DNA from: Symbiodinium sp. CCMP2592
Taxonomy: Eukaryota > Sar > Dinophyceae > Suessiales > Symbiodiniaceae
Length of the DNA: 64,000 bases
Direction of reading: 5' to 3'
NCBI GenBank assembly: GCA_905221615.1
Contig: CAJNDT010000330.1
Span: forward strand, 177,051-241,050
Position numbers and translations under genes: made by a program. Shown in pieces: positions 23,001 to 37,019 of this stretch. Numbering within the stretch: the first letter of the stretch is position 1; each line of letters starts with the position of its first letter. Under the pieces are notes generated by a model. It worked only from the letters and a program-made list of their open reading frames with translations. It was not told where the DNA came from and ran no database searches.

Positions 23001-23277
23001 AATTTGCACTGACATGCCTTGTGCATGGTGAGGGCCTAGAAGGAGTGATCTGGAACCAAGTCGAACTGCAGCCCTCTGGCCAAGGTGTTGCATGGCCGAG
23101 GCGTTCAACCCGACGTATCCTTCGACGGTGACCTGTCCCTATGTCCCCGCATCCGCAGTCACGACAACGACGACGACCACTACCACCGCGAAAAAGGCGG
23201 CCCCGGCCTTCGTGATGAACTCGCCGTCGCCATTCTCAGGCGGCATGACGTTCGGTGCCGGGATGATAAGAAGATAG
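6926..23277 (+). CDS. Gene X1: secreted Cys-rich protein of unknown function, about 17 exons
   Basis: I do not recognise this family. It is supported by exon-for-exon similarity to gene X2 (51128-63921). ATG 6926 starts a likely signal peptide (MQQSALWVLAFFPCCVDA), so the protein should enter the secretory pathway. Exons by eye: 6926-~7029, 7320-7382, 7547-~7620, 8024-8089, 8694-8740, 8928-~8987, 9884-~9936, 10205-10268, 10592-10639, 10793-10861, 10920-11027, 11564-11642, 11941-11972, 21816-~21891, 22205-22274, 22448-~22541, ~22699-22789 and 23085-23277. Typical segments are FLDQIQGLIDKTMKTNIV, CPHPNDTDFVDTLAELD, CQEWKDKCDTALATPFPG and GSAVFSSTWYTGMP. Paired cysteines suggest disulphides. The last exon has a nine-Thr linker, a Gly/Phe-rich tail and stop TAG after Arg-Arg. 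A 9.4-kb retroelement sits in the intron 11973-21815, in the sense direction. By homology to X2, the donor after 8986 would be the non-canonical GG; this may be a 1-nt indel. Confidence 0.8.
9079..9195 (+). repeat. Degenerate (GGT)n microsatellite
   Basis: Imperfect GGT/TGG/TGC trinucleotide tract in an X1 intron. The Gly-, Val- and Pro-rich open frames across it are shadows of the repeat. Confidence 0.85.
9585..9715 (+). repeat. Short degenerate AT-rich tandem repeat
   Basis: Several diverged copies of a unit like CTGGAAATAAAATTGAA occur in an X1 intron (9588, 9627, 9675 and 9701 regions). It is AT-rich against a GC-richer background. No coding potential. Confidence 0.6.
12028..12190 (+). 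repeat. Split direct repeat A1 (left end)
   Basis: 163 bp repeated at 21023-21185 (A2) with two mismatches. It begins CGCACTCGTGCCGAGGGACG. It contains the ATG (12180) of the recombinase gene, so the repeat supplies the start codon and the upstream leader. It probably acts as terminus and promoter region; that role is inference. Confidence 0.9.
12180..13844 (+). CDS. Tyrosine recombinase, interrupted by one in-frame TGA
   Basis: Phage-integrase-fold recombinase expected to integrate the circular cDNA of the element. ATG 12180 was chosen because it lies in repeat A1 and the upstream TTG is weaker. Numbered from this ATG, the catalytic Arg is in LRWSDL (about residue 196). A basic Lys/Arg stretch follows (KTKTSGATRRVKEL). 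The HxxR box is EHSERS (His 312, Arg 315). The nucleophile Tyr lies in SDVYARSY (345 or 349). TGA 13191-13193 interrupts the frame at residue 338, within what is normally a GRW.P.GSD motif, so it replaces the Trp expected there. The frame continues without shift to 13844. The C-terminal extension has a basic patch and a short zinc-binding-like motif (THVCKLCWP). In known DIRS elements the recombinase is not usually the first gene. Either the copy is inactive or the TGA is read through. Confidence 0.88.
13999..14060 (+). repeat. 62-nt homopolymer G tract
   Basis: An uninterrupted run of 62 G inside the retroelement spacer. The true length may differ because such runs are hard to sequence. It could form G-quadruplexes in the RNA. 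Confidence 0.9.
14137..14369 (+). repeat. Diverged tandem duplication of about 115 bp
   Basis: Two units start with TCTTGCAGGA at 14137 and 14251 and end with GGAGCCAGTG plus a GCTA. Sequence between them has diverged, but GCTA sites such as GGCGCTA and GGAGCTAGG are retained in both. Confidence 0.75.
14462..16024 (+). CDS. Retroelement ORF2: coiled-coil, Lys/Gly-rich, Cys-rich protein of unknown function
   Basis: 520 codons from ATG 14462; an upstream TTG in frame is less likely. I do not recognise the family. N-terminal part, about residues 25-110: ordered-looking, with Leu-rich helices. Residues about 120-225: Ala/Glu/Lys-rich heptads predicting a long coiled coil (for example EQKRKEAAERLAKEEQAAE). 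Residues about 245-290: a basic Ser/Arg/Gly/Lys linker (SPSRGRGKGAKGKPAEGKG) that may bind nucleic acid. Residues about 300-410: a folded region with many Trp/Tyr. The C-terminus is Cys/His-dense (CATTCEVCSLRACN, then HATHCCDGC), probably zinc-binding. Its place between recombinase and Gag suggests a structural or nucleoprotein role, possibly a second Gag-like protein. The frame is intact over its full length, unlike the other genes of the element. Confidence 0.75.
   Translation: MGGKGKDASATTPKGAGPPGGPATAEQPASGDYLPETLRGLRKALRFRPLECAEGLPRYLDKPLLQELIAMSQEAIETLDKESPPRKWIGAGLRQQSPANLMERRVLSATSWADLSQEDIASLDEAMSAGLTLAAANAAASAAKAKARKDAEAAAAKLALEKKAEHDQRVAAAALEQKRKEAAERLAKEEQAAELEYQQAVAASKASLQAAEEAATTDATAAATAADTTAPANMDPTPAESAAKRFMEIRAASPSPPRATSPSRGRGKGAKGKPAEGKGQPPATINVFDYTWGTLFEDPDRYLELLRRELQQDRAIQQVGGMPANVRFAKGTPVSVALKGRARPPPGAHANSLPKGEGYWYLELSWSAIDRDLWPLGSWDQRHEKGKGKGPNPRYGKGADGTLLKSAIHHGEHLYSLGREDVALMCRYTHPPANTPQGERASELLAMLLPSCYTQYQPGRCRYSLGHWDANACIFRCATTCEVCSLRACNRRMWFKCDDHATHCCDGCKQWSRGEDWGGR
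16025..16448. other. Untranslated spacer of the element, ORF2 to Gag
   Basis: About 420 bp without a supported gene. GCTA is even denser than elsewhere at 16040-16200, spaced roughly 10-25 bp. The short open frames here are not credible proteins. Confidence 0.6.
16449..17666 (+). CDS. Gag-like protein with CCCH/zinc-knuckle C-terminus, two compensating frameshifts
   Basis: ATG 16449 has a good context (CTACCATGG). The N-terminal half (ELRFLLVQHKVSDAIQSEL) resembles the Gag-like first protein of dinoflagellate DIRS elements, as far as I can recall. The C-terminus is Lys/Gly-rich and then zinc-binding: CFRYNAKGCKNGNKCHFEH followed by a CxxC...H...C knuckle, expected to bind the element RNA. 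Between about 17110 and 17300 the reading frame shifts. The conserved-looking sequence (MALFERYKDYLLGDYCYGL) is in another frame, and the original frame resumes at FGAALVLAYKDASVKERHF. Both shift points lie near short homopolymers, so sequencing indels are possible. The stop is TGA 17664-17666. The same frame stays open into the methyltransferase region, so Gag and Pol are separated by this single TGA. Confidence 0.75.
   Translation: MAEALAKKLALGSSELRFLLVQHKVSDAIQSELFSNGIDTVAKFAASATDEADLKKMLKDSFAIEPSTSLASRAQAAGVTIAWRTATSRSERQAEAEATSEVRDWAKPIPATDYMAMRQAFTAKFGDLEDKQTPAKEYLEKKLGELESGEFRAEPLTEVISRDEWDPDTLLPVWNGNGTLSMKKGGARAPMPSGPEQLRLRLTVLQNTLIMMQLRHPNRGGATGCHYGPLRALQRLSSRRLLLWSPVQCRLGVASAPVDLGAQLRARYQEARVQGHGHAGYSFGAALVLAYKDASVKERHFTTPLALHAKRPQPWTWTEERPAKTPKGKGKGKDAPPKGGKAKKRLGADRTPQGKPICFRYNAKGCKNGNKCHFEHVCSLCFGKHPATKCPTKQTETAKEDKPSN
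17667..18610 (+). CDS. Pol, N-terminal part: cytosine-C5 DNA methyltransferase-like domain, frameshifted
   Basis: The domain starts with an AdoMet-binding-like motif (VLYLFSG, 17769-17786). It continues with a motif IV candidate SPPCASFSRAPW (PPC at 17970-17978), which resembles the catalytic PPC/PCQ loop of C5-cytosine methyltransferases. The adenine-type DPPY loop of classical DIRS elements does not match it. Further on come EDLGALAKG, SMWQWPPL and YAKPTRLLLK. These are in another frame, so a frameshift lies around 18120-18158. There is no start codon. The region follows the Gag TGA in frame and is presumably part of a Gag-Pol product. Dinoflagellate retrotransposons carrying DNMT genes are known (de Mendoza and colleagues, 2018); whether this belongs to that family needs a profile search. 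Role by inference: methylating element DNA. Alternative: an inactive remnant. Confidence 0.6.
18750..20821 (+). CDS. Pol, C-terminal part: DIRS-type reverse transcriptase and RNase H
   Basis: Reverse transcriptase converts element RNA to cDNA; RNase H degrades the RNA strand. The first catalytic Asp is in VVGDIAKAHRRYKH (Asp at 19496-19498), a form typical of DIRS elements. The palm motif LLYADDLE carries the two catalytic Asp (19736-19747). Upstream blocks include HDATHGVRVNHRI and VNLVGTFGLSCASYWW. RNase H begins near 20216 with FYTDAKAENGRAW and has a later YTDNQSNEALLKKA. The N-terminal linker before the polymerase is in a different frame up to about 19105. A one-base loss at a CCC run near 19103 would explain the switch (LPRTP then VFEEQLKWPLE). 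The stop is TAG at 20819-20821, only 16 bp before repeat B1. All motifs needed for activity are visible apart from the frame break. Confidence 0.9.
20838..21023 (+). repeat. Split direct repeat B1
   Basis: 186 bp repeated at 21268-21453 (B2) with about four mismatches (AAAA/CCGA near 20851 and GG/AA near 20980). It begins GGAGATTAGCTAG and ends GCTAGCTAGTGTAC, directly abutting A2. It contains a perfect 14-bp palindrome, CTAGCTTAAGCTAG, at 20947-20960. Confidence 0.9.
21023..21185 (+). repeat. Split direct repeat A2
   Basis: Second copy of A1, sharing its first C with the last base of B1. Differences from A1: GCGCTAG here versus GCGCCAG (which adds a GCTA), and GTATG versus GTCTG. It carries the same ATG as A1, here opening a 33-codon frame, 21175-21276, that ends inside B2. 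Confidence 0.9.
21268..21453 (+). repeat. Split direct repeat B2 (right end)
   Basis: Right terminus of the element. 82 bp (21186-21267) separate it from A2. The end GCTAGCTAGTGTAC is followed at once by X1 intron sequence. The palindrome is at 21377-21390. Confidence 0.9.
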
Positions 23278-23630
23278 GTAGGTAGCTCCTGAGACCTGTT
23301 CTGCCGGCCCGTTCTGCGCCTTTTTTTGGCGGGCAGAGGAAGGAGTCACACGAGCTTCGTGTGCCAAAAGAGAGTCCGCGATGAAGCTCAGGTCCCTGTG
23401 TGATGCATGTCGCTTCGAAGGTGACGAGAGCTGAATCCCTTAAGGGTAGCGGCCCTACATGGTAGGACACCTAAAGACCTAAACCCTAAAGGCCTTCATC
23501 TTTCGGCGAGTCCTTTTTGAGCCTTGGGCCTTGGATCCTTCGCCTCCGGCTTTCTGACTTGGGGCTCAAGCGGCTACAGGCCGGCAGGACTAGCGAAGGA
23601 TACCCTTTCGCCCTCCGGGTTTCGCAGATC
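23278..23630. other. Short intergenic spacer, gene X1 to RPS9
   Basis: Only 353 bp separate the X1 stop from the RPS9 start codon, which suits closely packed co-directional dinoflagellate genes. It should hold the X1 3' end and the trans-splice acceptor for RPS9. No specific signal could be identified beyond AG dinucleotides. Confidence 0.5.
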
Positions 23631-28246
<4,616 letters not shown>

Positions 28247-31060
28247 ATCTACCGGCTCCTCGCCTCATGTGCCTCAGGGGTTCTTTTTTTTGGGCTGTTG
28301 GGGTATGGGCCGAGGTTTTAGGTGTTCAGAGTTTGGGGTTCGAGGATTTGGGACTTAAGATTTCCTCCAGGTTGAGGGACTGTAGGAGTTTGGTGTCTCC
28401 CATGTCGTGTGGGCAAGCTTAGTGTTTGACCCATTTCACGGCCTTGGTTCGAAAGAATCAGGCCGTTCATATAGGGATCCACCCGGCAATGGGACTGGCT
28501 GCCGAAACCCCATCCCAGCCCCTCAACAGTCTTTGCTGCTCACGTCGTCCCGGCTCTTCCCAAGCTGAGGGGAAGACGAGCGCCAGCTGCTGAGCTTCGG
28601 GACCTCTTGCCGGCCGGAGGGAAAATGTCCGAATGCTTTCAGGGCATTGTAGGGCTTTGGGGCATGAGCACTCGAAGCCTCTGAGCCCGACATCCGAAGC
28701 TCTTGCATCGCACAGCTGTTAGGCAGATGGTCATCAAACCCCAAGCCGATGAATCGAACGATGGCAAAGCAACACTTTCTTGGATTACACCGACGATCCG
28801 AGTTGAACGAAGGCCATCGCACCACTACGGCCAACAACCACGACCGCGACCATGACCGCTACGACCACAGCCCTCAGTACGCCACTACGACCCCCACCAC
28901 CGCCAGTGCCGTCGCCACCAGCACTACCGCCCCCGCCGCCACCGCCACAACCAATGCCACCCCCACCACTGCCTCCACGACGGCGCACGATACCATCGAC
29001 GATCCTGGTGACAATGCCGGTTGCTGCTGCAGGAGCAGCAGCAGCAGTGGACGCGACAAACACAACAAGAAACAACAGAGCATGACCATGCAATTACCTG
29101 TGAGCAGGTTTACATCGGAGGTTCAGGTCCGCTGTGAAGCCCAACTATTTTGGACACAAAATGCCCGTTCGGGCTTTCTTTCAACTGCAAGATTTGATCC
29201 CATTGCCCTAAGATTGAACCTCTGAATTCTTTGCACAGTTCACAGCCCGACACCGCAAACATCAAAGCCGAACTTTAACCCGAACAGCTTCGAAACACTA
29301 AGCTCCAATGCCGTGGCCGTTTGGCACTTCGTGATTGCAGCGGGCGGGGGTGTGCCTCGCTCCGCAGATGAGGCACCACGGAATCTTTTTGATCAATTTC
29401 TCCACTTGTTGCTTGTCCTTTGCTTTCTGCTGAAAGCAACAGCAACACAACACCGGATACTGGCCCTGCAAGGACCTACAACACCTACAACAACAACGAC
29501 AGCAGCAACAACTACAACAACTCCCACTACTCTTACCGCTGTTATTCCTGCTGCTACTGCGACGACGACCACTCCCGCCGCCGCCGCTGCTGCTGCTGCT
29601 GCTGCAGCTGCTACTATTCCTCATCCTCCTGCTGCTACCTGCTACTACTGCTGCCACTCGTGCTGTTACTGTTGCTGTTACTGTTAGTGTTACTGCAACT
29701 GCTGCAAGCACTGCTGGGCGCTACTACTGCAACTACTGCTACTGCTGCTACTCCGGCTACTACGGCTCTACGTCTACTACGCTTCTACTTCTACGTGTAC
29801 TATGAGTACTATTGGCACTATTAGTACGATTAGTACCACTAGTAGCATTGGTGCGACTCGTACAATTAGTACTGCTAGTACTATTATTACTATTAGTACG
29901 GCTAGTAAGAGTACTATTGGTAGTATCAGTACGACGACGACCACGACGACGACGACGACGACGACGACGACTACTACTACTACTACTAGTACTGGCACCG
30001 TCACCGTATGACTTGGTCAAGATGTCACCAAGTCGCAAGACCTCAGCTTTTTTCAGCCCAGAACTTCCTCTGCACTGGAGCTGCAGAAAGAATTATGCCA
30101 ATGCCAGAGACCGAAACCTTCAGACTGTGAAGCTCAAGCCTTCAGGCCTGAAATCCTCTCCAATCTCCCAATGCTTCACACCTCAAGCCCCAGAGTTGCT
30201 ACTGTGCTTTCAGGGAATGAAGTGGTCGCTGCAGCGGTTGCTTGCGGCAGCTCTTGCCCCTGGGTTGCAGAGTGCGTGCAGCACGTAGGGTGCTGGCCTG
30301 GAGGCCTTGGCGGATTAGTGTCAAGACTTGAATTCGTCTGGGCCTTGCTTACCCCCCGAGCCGTGTTAAGACTTGAGATAGATGGGTCCATACTTTCAGC
30401 TCATCTTCACACTAGAGATCAGCAGAGCACGGGTGTTGAAAGTTGCAAGACCCAGCAACCACAATCTCGAGATTCGATTTGGCTCTTACCTAGGCAGTAG
30501 CAGCAGTGGTAGAAGTAGTGGTGCTCGTGGTGGTGGTAGTGGTGGTGGTGGCTAACGCGCGCCTTAGTGACCATGAGGTTTTGGTAGGGTTTTGCGGTTT
30601 TGAGGCTTTTCTGTTTGGGGGGGGGTCCTCTTCGCCACCATCCCCATGAACATCATCAAGATGCAGGCCATCATCATCTGCATAGTGCTTCGACACACAG
30701 AGTACAGAACCCTGGCAAGAACAGTACTTTCACATCATCAACATGTGCATCATCATCACCATCATAATCACGCTTTGTTCCGTTTCAATACTCAGTTCTC
30801 GACGAATCTTAGTCGGTTGGCAGACGCCAAGCACAAGAAGAAATACGTGAAAAACACAAAACCCTGGTAAAACACGTTTTGGAATCAAGCATTCGAAACA
30901 AACCTTTTGGTCCAAAACGTGCACGCAACCCACGTTTGCTGCCTTTTTCAAATCTTACCCACGGACCGTGCCAAAACCCCATGGTCGTTAAGGCGCGTGT
31001 TACCTTTAGTGGTGGTGGTCATGGTGGTGCTATGCATACGCACATGCCCTAGAGACCCTG
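28247..31060. other. Intergenic region rich in trinucleotide microsatellites
   Basis: No gene that I can support. It contains CCN/ACC-rich DNA (28850-29000), CTG/CTA-rich DNA (29470-29760) and mixed TAC/TAG/ACG DNA (29760-29995). There are smaller GGT tracts at 30500-30550 and CATCAT at 30735-30770. Low-complexity Thr-, Val- and Ser-rich open frames across these are artefacts. Confidence 0.6.
29470..29995 (+). repeat. Long degenerate trinucleotide tract (CTA/CTG/TAG/ACG)
   Basis: More than 500 bp with strong 3-bp periodicity but changing unit: ACA/ACT, GCT/GCC, TACTG, then TTAGTA and finally ACG and ACT runs. This suggests an old array diversified by replication slippage and point change. 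Confidence 0.8.
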
Positions 31061-31076
31061 GGATGCCATCGGCCCA

Positions 31077-34000
31077 GGGCTTCCTTTTGCTCGGGGATGC
31101 CTGTGCAGAGGAAGTGTCGCGACTCGCCGGGATTCATCAGTTTGGAGTTTGGGTGTTTGGCTTGCATCATCTGGTTTGAAGAGGGGCACGCTCGTTTCGA
31201 GTCATAGCAGTTTTCTTGGTGGTTGTGGTTCAGGCTTCACGGCTCACGGCCGGCCTGGAGATTGCGGTCGTGGGATACCGATTCCGGGTTGAAAGCTCTT
31301 TCGGATCGGGTTGCGGAATTGCGGTTCAGGGAGTCTAGAAGTATCGTCCCCAAATGCCGAAGCGTCTGCACCCTGAGCAGACAGCCCATGTTCCGTGTTC
31401 CTAACTTAGTGATGTTTGTGTGTGTATATATATATATATATAGATGGGAGAGCCTCGCAAACCTCTCGCGGATTCCGACACTTGAGTCGCCCTGTCATCA
31501 CTGCCAGACGCACATCCCCAGCCCACATGGAGGGTTGCTAAAAACAACAGCTCGCGTGTTAAGCTGTAAGCCCCCATCCTCCCACGAGCCCACGAACCCC
31601 GCGAAATGCGGAGCGGAGCGGAACTACAGGTCGATCAGCGCCCCCGAAAAGCAGGCCTTCCGGAGTTTGCGGCGGTGATAGTCGCAATGCTGGCAAGCCG
31701 CATATTCCGAAACATGATGGTAATCATCTTGCAATGAGACGTATGAGCCAATAGCATCAGTCCGCAAACGGAATCATCGGGCCTCCTTTCAATTGAGGCC
31801 TGCCATCCAAAGAAGAGCTGGGTTTGTCAACATGGGTGAGTTGATTCAGGGATATCAGCGTCTGGGTAGGGTTCTGCATTTTGGCTCAAGCGTTCAGCGG
31901 TTCGAAGGGTTAGACAGGGCGGACTCGAATCTTTTCATGTGGGCTTGGTCTAGGGAGGCTAGTTCTTCATGTCGTGGGTTGAGCGTGGCGAGTTCAGCCG
32001 CTAAAACCCACTCGAAGCAAGTTCTCAATCCCAAGATCTAAACTCACTCGCAACGGACTGAACCGCGAAACTCGGAAGCCAGGAAGCCTTAAACCTTCTA
32101 TATAGTTGAAGGGTTTAAGAAGAGTTTAAGAGGCCGACATGGTATGTCCTTCGAAGCTTTCCCTCCGCTCGGGGGTCCAAAACCAAGGCAATCTTTAGCA
32201 AACCTACATGGCGCAACCTTATAACTTAAACCTATAAAGCCAGTGGGCACACAGCCGTCAGGCCATAGACCCATATGCCCCAGAAAGCCGCGTGCTCACA
32301 AGCTTGGACACCGACAAGCCCAAACGCAAAAGCCCCAATCTTCAAGAAGAACTGCCCTCGCAGCAAAGCCTTGCTAGCTGAACGTGCCAGGCGCTAGCTG
32401 CAGAAAGGCGCAGGGTATCGGAGGCTCTTCGTCGTTGTGGCCTTGTGGGACATTTCAACAAATCTTTGGGCTGAGAGTTCTGGCGGTTCAGGTGTTTCAG
32501 GGTTCAAAGTTTTTTTTGGGTTTCGGGATAAGGATCGTGGTTTCGGGGCCTTGCGATACGGCTTTAGGTGTTCCGAGTTTCTGCGATGCATCCTGAAGAT
32601 CGGAAGTAGTAGCTTGATCTTCGTGTACTAGTATGCTTTACTGACTTACTTTTCAGGACTACGAGCTGCGGCTACGAGTTTGGTCCCCTTCAGAAGCACA
32701 GTCACACTGCATCCCAAAAACCTAGACACATAACCCATGCAAGCCATAGAGCTTCCAACTTCCAAACCCCGGAAGCCTCGTGAGTCTATGGGCTTGTGAA
32801 TCTTGACGAATATTGAAGGCACGTACCCCAGCGCGCCGAATCGATCTTGAGCGTTGGCAGGCCAAATTCGCTGCCTGGCAAAAGCGAGCACCGGCTTTGG
32901 CACAGCCACCGGCCCAGATTGATGCCAGGGACGCTATGAGGTTCAGGGTCCGGGGCCCTGGTATAGTTGTATGATGAATGTTTAAGTTGTGTTAGTCATG
33001 AGTAAACCACGCATAACTCATGTTCTATCTCTGCATACCTACAGATAGATAAAATACGGTATAAGGGCTTGGAAACTTTTATGGGGCGTTGTATTGCTTT
33101 CCTTACATTGATCATCGCTCCCGAAGCCGGACTCGCGCCGGACCCTCTCGCAGAGCTTAAAGCTGAGCCAGGGCCTAGACCTTAGTGTGCAGAACCTTTG
33201 TGAGGCTTTCTGTCTGTTGGACACCTCTTCACGTTGCTTGCGAAGCGCATTGTAAGGTGGAATTGCATCCTGAACCCGGGTTTTCTGAAGCCCCACACCC
33301 TAAACCTAGATGCGGCCACAGTTGACTTACCCAAACAAGCCCTGATGACCCTGTCCAAATCACATCCTGGGCTTCAACTTCTAACTCGTTGGGGGGGTGT
33401 GGGGGAGGGATCTTAGCAAGCATGTTTACGCATTGCTTGTACCTTATCTAAGGCCATGCTGGCTGCCAGGCGATTTTATGTGCTTGTTATCAGGGAGTGC
33501 GGGCTGTTGACAAGCAAGTTCGCGTAACTGCTTTCGCATCTGTTTTCCAGGTGACCATTTGTTTGATAAGGAAGTCAGCAATATGTCCTTCAATAGGAGA
33601 TGCCTTGCAACTGCCGCACAGTGGCACGGTCGACAGCATGTGGAAACAGATGCAAGAAGTCATACCTAGCTTCCACACCGCGAGTTTCGGTCCTGACGGC
33701 GAGATTAAAGTCGACCCCGCCTCGGTAAAGCATTTGCATCGGTTCTCTTCGTGCTGGCATCATGAAGGCAACTTCCAGTGTTTGAGCCAGAAAATCTGAG
33801 CTTCCCGCAAACTGAAGGCTGAAAAAAGGCCCGCCCTAATTTTTCATGTCAATGAATGCTGGCAAGCACAACGAAATCGGTAGGGCAGCAATGGCCGCGC
33901 CAGGCCCTAAACTCAGGCTCGAAGTGTAGCCCACCCTTGCCAGCAAGTTTGATTTTACTTGACCTGTCTATCTATCTGTCTATTCCTGTCTCTACGTTTG

Positions 34001-37000
34001 TACCAGCACAAGGAAGTTCAATCGCCAGCTGCGCCCACAACACCATCAGGTTCTCCCGCCCCTCGGCACCAGATCGCTATTTCGCTCGCAGGGGGTTAAG
34101 GGTTTCGCCTTCAGGACCTGGATCGCTGACTGGAGTGCCGTTTCCAGGTGTCGTGCTGCATGCTGATCAAGAGTTCGGGAGTGGGGTACAGGATTTAAAA
34201 CTTGCGGTGCCCCCTGCTCGTCCTCCATGAATGTCTGAGTGAATGGGGACGTTGATGTAAAACCTCAACCCAAATGGCCATGAGCCTTACTGAATAGCCG
34301 ATTACGTGGCAATATACGGGCGTTTCAAACTGCTAAACGCTCTCCATGGACAGGTGCTTCTGTAGCAATCATAACGGAAGCTGGAGGATGGTTCTCCGCT
34401 AGCTACGATATACCCACAAAATAACTCGGAATCTTTACAAGTTTCAACACCCAAAACCCTACACAGCTTTTGAAGTACGCCACTTACGACTACGAAACTT
34501 TCTATGAGGCCTCAGTACAACACCACACACCCCTGAGCCCGCAAATCCGGATAGATCCTTGAACTACCTCAGACCTGCAACCCAAACCCGGTAGTAGGGT
34601 GTTCTGGATACTCAGAAGAGCCTTTTGGAGGCCTGTGTACGATACATGGCATCTTAAGTGTAAATGAAAACTATTACGACTTACTATAGGGGCCTTAGGA
34701 ATCAGAACAGGGTTTTGGGGACATGAAGCCACAATTGCAGGAAAGAGCCCTCAAACTAGTATGGGTAATAGTCTAGGCCCCTGTGTTACACAGACTTCCG
34801 CAATGGTAGTCGTCCGAATCTGGGCATCAGAGCCTCGACCGATGCCAAGATCGTCCAGCACGGGATGGCGCTTAGGGTATTATAAACGGGTTTAGGGTTT
34901 AGAGAGTATTATGAACGGGACAACTCTTTCTTGGTCGTCGTCAGCTCCTCATCGCTCCTTGTCACTAGCTGCAGGCTCAAACCCAACACTTGGCGCTCTA
35001 AAACCGCAAAATCCAAATGTCTCAAACCTCAGGCGAGCAATCCGAAACTCTAAGCTACGTGCCATCCGTAAAGCCACAATCCCACTCCGCATACCCAGAC
35101 TCCAAATCCCGTAGCCCAAGCAAACCTTCGCAGACAAGTTCCCGTGCCCAGGGCCGCACCTCCCGTCGAGGACCGAAGATGTCCCAAGAAGTCGCAAAGG
35201 ACTAGTAGAAATAAAAGGAACGGCAATCGTTATGACATTAGATAACATGTTACCAGTACAGTAAGGGTAGTAATTATTAGGAATTTTCGAGATAACCGTA
35301 AGACTTTGCAGTGGCAGTGCTCATGATCGCAGTAATACTCATGGTCAGTACATCCATTGGTTGGAACCCTGAGCTGCCGCCCCCGGAAACCAAGAACTAG
35401 TCAACTTCTGCTAGGCCATGCGAGTGAGCCCAGCCCACGAACGCCAAGGCCCTCGCCCTGACACCCTAAGCCCGCAAAGCTCCAAATTCAAAACCCCCTT
35501 TACAGCTCGAATCCTGAAAGCCCTGATCCCTGGACCCCCCAGATAGCGGTTGCGTTTGGGCAGGAGGCCTTCCCAAGCGTCCCGGCGAGTCTACCGAAGG
35601 AAGCCTGTCTGCGTGCTTGGGACTTCCGGTTTAAGGGGGTCATCATCATCATCATCGGCATCGTCACCATGATCAGCATCATCACCATCACCATCACACT
35701 CACCGCAAATTTCACCGCCATCGCCAGCGTCAGCGTCATGGGCAGCAGCATCATCATCATCACTACAGGAAGAACAGATGCCGCTTCGGGGCGTGAGGAC
35801 GCTGGTGTAAGGGTACGGTTGTCTCATGGGCAACGGCAAACGGGGCCCTTCGACTTGTGGGTTAGGTGCCCTGCCCGGCTTGGAGCTGGGGGACACTTGG
35901 ACTCATAAGCAGAGCGACCCGTCCTCCAGGCATCTGAGGAGCAGTGGCAGAAAGACTATGAGGCCAGCTGGGGTTGGGGCGTCGGGCTTCAACAAGGGAG
36001 TCTGGGTTGAGTGCTACGCTGAAGGGCCAAGGCAGCTAAGGCCTGAAGGCCAAGGCTTGGGGCTTAGCTGTCCCAAGTTCCAGATCAGCCAACTCCCAGC
36101 CTCAAGCCAGCAGGCTTTCATGGCGCTGCAAAAGGCGAAAGGCCACCCAGGCTCAGAGACAGCTCGATGGTGGACTCACAGCGTTCGATGTTTTGGTTTG
36201 TTGCTTAGGGTGTAGGGTTCAGGATGTAGGCTTCGTGGCGCAACGTTCGGAATGATGCCGTGATGCAGACTACGTGTTTGCGATCTTTCATTCTGCAGCA
36301 GCGATGCTACAGAGGTTTGTTGTGGTTGTTGATGATCGTGATGATGAGAACGAGACGAAGGAGGACGAGGACTAGGAGGAGGATCAGCAGCAGCAGCGCC
36401 AGCAGCAAGCCGAGCTGTGGATGAGGTCCACAGAAAGACAGTAGTTCAATCTAAGCCGGACGGTGTGTGTTGGAATGTTGCGAGTGTGCAATCTCAAGCT
36501 TGCAGTGATGGCCGCGGGTTCTGGCTTCGGTTTTAACGCCAGCGCCAGCATCAGTAGCATCGCCATCATACGAAGACTACAAGTACTACCCTACACGCTC
36601 ACGTCTCATGACCTTGCCTCCGTCTGCCTGCATGGGAGGTGACGCCCAAGGCACCTCTCTTCTGACCCTTTCTGGGAGCTGCGTCCTCAAAGGAATGCCT
36701 TGGTAGCAAGCTTTCTTTCGTGTCAGGTCTGGTGTCTCGACTCGCCAAATTCAGGCCCTCGAGCCCCGGAACTCGAGAAAGTAAAAGCCGCGTAGATAGG
36801 AAGTGCCGTCATCAAGTCGTGAGTTCTGCGTGGTCTGTTGCGTGTGCTACCCTGCCACCACATCATGCTACGAGTAGTTTTTGCAGGCCGCTTCTACTTC
36901 TGCCCCCAAATTTGCTTTGTAAAGCCTTCTGCTCGACTCCTGCTCACCTCCTGCGCAAAGGTCAGGAAGGCCTTGAGGCGAAAGTGGCGAAGGTCCTCGA

Positions 37001-37019
37001 GGACATTGTGAAATCCTTA
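31077..37019 (+). CDS. Exons of one or more unidentified genes
   Basis: I do not recognise the product. Several short open blocks are bounded by AG acceptors and GT/GC donors and have non-repetitive composition. 31082-31140: LLGDACAEEVSRLAGIHQ. 32832-32940: RIDLERWQAKFAAWQKRAPA, then LAQPPAQIDARDAM. 33551-33724: VDSMWKQMQEVIPSFHTASF, then GPDGEIKVDPAS, ending at a GTAAAG donor. 35930-35973: ASEEQWQKDYEASW. 36961-37019: QEGLEAKVAKVLEDIVKSLA, with a GC donor. The 32832, 33551 and 35930 blocks are the most convincing. Whether they belong to a single gene, and where it starts and stops, is unknown. It must end before the putative start at 37870 if that gene is separate. All are on +, like the neighbouring genes. 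Confidence 0.45.
31877..31890 (+). other. Relict of the dinoflagellate spliced leader
   Basis: CATTTTGGCTCAAG matches exactly the last 14 nt of the conserved 22-nt dinoflagellate spliced leader (ending ...GCCATTTTGGCTCAAG). The upstream part is decayed. Such genomic relicts mark genes re-inserted from trans-spliced mRNA. Confidence 0.6.
35638..35765 (+). repeat. (ATC)n-like microsatellite
   Basis: Imperfect CATCAT/CACCAT tract with interruptions, inside an intron or intergenic DNA. Confidence 0.75.

Noticed and set aside
23092-23277. Thr run at the end of X1 as a microsatellite artefact
   Set aside because: The same Thr linker and Gly/Phe tail occur in X2 with different codons, so it is real protein.
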